From Ignavibacteria bacterium UBA2373 (GTDB lineage Bacteria > Bacteroidota > Ignavibacteria > Kapaibacteriales > UBA961), in NCBI GenBank assembly GCA_002344005.1, contig DDTD01000006.1, forward strand, positions 1-35,637: a stretch of 35,637 nt of DNA, written 5' to 3'. Within the stretch, counting starts at the first letter, position 1. Every line of letters starts with the position of its first letter. A model generated the notes under the pieces. It was not told the origin of the DNA. It did not search any database and was given only the letters and a program-made list of their open reading frames with translations. The position numbers and the translations under genes are program-made. Below are positions 35,401-35,637 of the stretch, piece after piece.

Positions 35401-35637
35401 TCCTTGTGTAGTGACTTTCCTCTTTACACGTTTCTGCAAGTAAGGACAGAAGTTCATCAATATTCGGCAAAAAATAAACAAGTGCCGTACTATATGAATT
35501 ATGTTTAATATCTGATTGCTTTAAAACAATAATTGCTTCATAGATAGATTGCAGTGGTATTCGAAAAGGTTGTATAATATTTATTTCAAGTATCTCAAAT
35601 CGAAGTGCAAGAATTTCTTCATCTGTTTTTTTATAAA
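32492..35637 (-). CDS. AddA/RecB-like helicase-nuclease (UvrD superfamily 1), 5' end beyond window
   Basis: At least 1048 codons of a helicase-nuclease for double-strand break repair. The frame is open to the right edge, upstream of a TTG at 35470, with about 55 further residues (for example DEEILALRFEIL), so the start and the Walker A motif lie outside. Seen are Walker B YIMVDEFQDTNKIQFQL, motif III NIYIVGDPKQSIYRFRGADV, motif IV LTTTFRLMPEIAFFVN, motif V ITIHSSKGLEFPVVIVYDM and motif VI ERLLYVALTRAKDHLILVA. The C-terminal RecB-type nuclease shows FLLAVFDCII, YEVWDWKTNA with the Asp/Lys pair, and the QLEMYAYF motif, so it looks catalytically intact. This matches AddA of AddAB or RecB; an AddB partner would be expected just beyond the edge. 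It converges on the lon operon. Confidence 0.88.
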   Translation of the reverse strand, partial: YKKTDEEILALRFEILEINIIQPFRIPLQSIYEAIIVLKQSDIKHNSYSTALVYFLPNIDELLSLLAETCKEESHYTRIAEIIIQLYELLFTTSGDPRKNLLQLFDKCNITQNIYGEYEAFQRIYSFVSKVESWYDDKEILDTARIIYDFLQRCSERINQEKIYLSALDFNDLQQKLLLILDNEEVRYDIQKHYSYIMVDEFQDTNKIQFQLTSKLIYALSLPLEDKDALHSNIYIVGDPKQSIYRFRGADVRVFESAKKAIIELNKKAHVADKVHINNIEIDLHSREQFGDIRLTTTFRLMPEIAFFVNTVCGSIMHQSTTGYFVGYDNTICSRSYNPEHKGSVSLIIGEKVREDSHEPPVHVQQDHALARHLLHVVTSDTPLQIEEKGNVRPVQWSDCVVVARKNDVLDSLAMTLRQYNIPCYVPQGKRFYTRQEIRDIVAYLTFLANPADDFAFTTIARSPFFRIADTELLDVFYATEEISLWEKCVRYCEIHDLKKGNIFNLVQVLSELLPLSSRLSLPILLHTLLEKSDWFLRVQDTKDAERKTANIQKLIAFARDFESSGFNGLFEFSERLNALIATEVQESDAQIESSRNAIPLITIHSSKGLEFPVVIVYDMNAGDIKTNIQQVMIDEKFGIVCKPVVVQQNPSHTTKQLTSLVTPLTLLSSMDNSLAEEAEMERLLYVALTRAKDHLILVANITRNKDNLPTKTKGMFSMVEHVFDDGYFYGKPITLHGDLSSMKEGELVQENFSIEIPVIRYFFDSDIENYTPIVEKGEQSEREILLDTIEATYRDEQYSATKFSTFAEDAMSYYIHYAIGLPPETDSYDEKYSYHDESDSFSGSFAGQLIHNVMQLAPQWIIEGVCDDEKLEMTVNIVCDSQERFIADGLKQRVLRECKAISTTELIQRHAVYIPTAKFEEKYYYPIENDFLLAVFDCIIMNEKGEYEVWDWKTNAIRSDEDMDMLFQKYMTQLEMYAYFAMKLFPQQESLTLRLLFTRKAQENASDEEWSRALHIDKKQYQVIEQKIQNNYSLIRQPLQSLLTSA

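Noticed and set aside
35468..35470. TTG at 35470 as the true start of the helicase-nuclease
   Set aside because: The frame stays open to the window edge with plausible protein sequence, and the essential Walker A motif is missing from the shorter version, so the gene begins outside.
1..35637. CRISPR arrays, tRNA/rRNA genes, transposases, phage genes
   Set aside because: Read for regularly spaced repeats, clover-leaf genes, transposase motifs and terminal inverted repeats; none found.

Overview
This 35.6-kb window is AT-rich and looks like a chromosomal segment from the Bacteroidota/Chlorobiota (FCB) superphylum, most plausibly an Ignavibacteria- or Kapabacteria-like lineage (the sub-lineage is inference). 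Support comes from a secreted protein with a type IX secretion (T9SS) C-terminal sorting domain, a PorV/PorQ-family outer-membrane protein, a TonB receptor with an N-terminal carboxypeptidase-regulatory-like domain, an OmpA protein built like the T9SS component PorE, a UbiE/MenG methyltransferase, and several TAnnTTTG promoter elements typical of Bacteroidota. Clear Shine-Dalgarno sites also precede several genes, which is less usual for Bacteroidia. I see no tRNA, rRNA, CRISPR array, insertion sequence or phage gene.

Layout, left to right. Bases 1-140 hold the N-terminus of an exported protein that runs off the left edge. Bases 208-5568 hold a minus-strand cluster read uvrA, flippase-like membrane protein, biotin carboxylase. 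Bases 5639-14280 hold a minus-strand operon bounded by hairpin terminators: TonB-dependent receptor, a 1423-residue secreted protein, and a PorV/PorQ-like protein. Bases 14317-18454 hold an ECF sigma factor overlapping its likely membrane anti-sigma factor, followed by a T9SS-secreted Asp-box protein. Bases 18518-21055 encode an 845-residue coiled-coil protein. Bases 21230-23972 hold a minus-strand operon of a conserved exported protein (often mislabelled asparagine synthetase B), a menaquinone methyltransferase, and an enoyl-CoA hydratase-family protein.

A plus-strand OmpA/beta-propeller envelope protein (24067-26157) ends at a bidirectional terminator facing a minus-strand pair for the alpha and beta E1 subunits of a 2-oxoacid dehydrogenase (26289-28348), which is richer in G+C than its surroundings. 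Divergent from that pair is a plus-strand operon: lon, an aspartate-kinase-like gene with altered motifs, and a small overlapping gene of unknown function. It converges, with a 4-base gap, on a minus-strand AddA/RecB-like helicase-nuclease gene whose start lies beyond the right edge.

Most genes are ordinary housekeeping or envelope genes. The part most likely to hold an under-described system is 5.6-18.5 kb: a receptor, a very large surface protein and a PorV-like barrel in one operon, beside a sigma/anti-sigma pair whose anti-sigma factor carries an unusually long beta-rich C-terminal region, and beside a T9SS cargo. A functional link among these is inference from position, T9SS-type features and one short shared upstream sequence.
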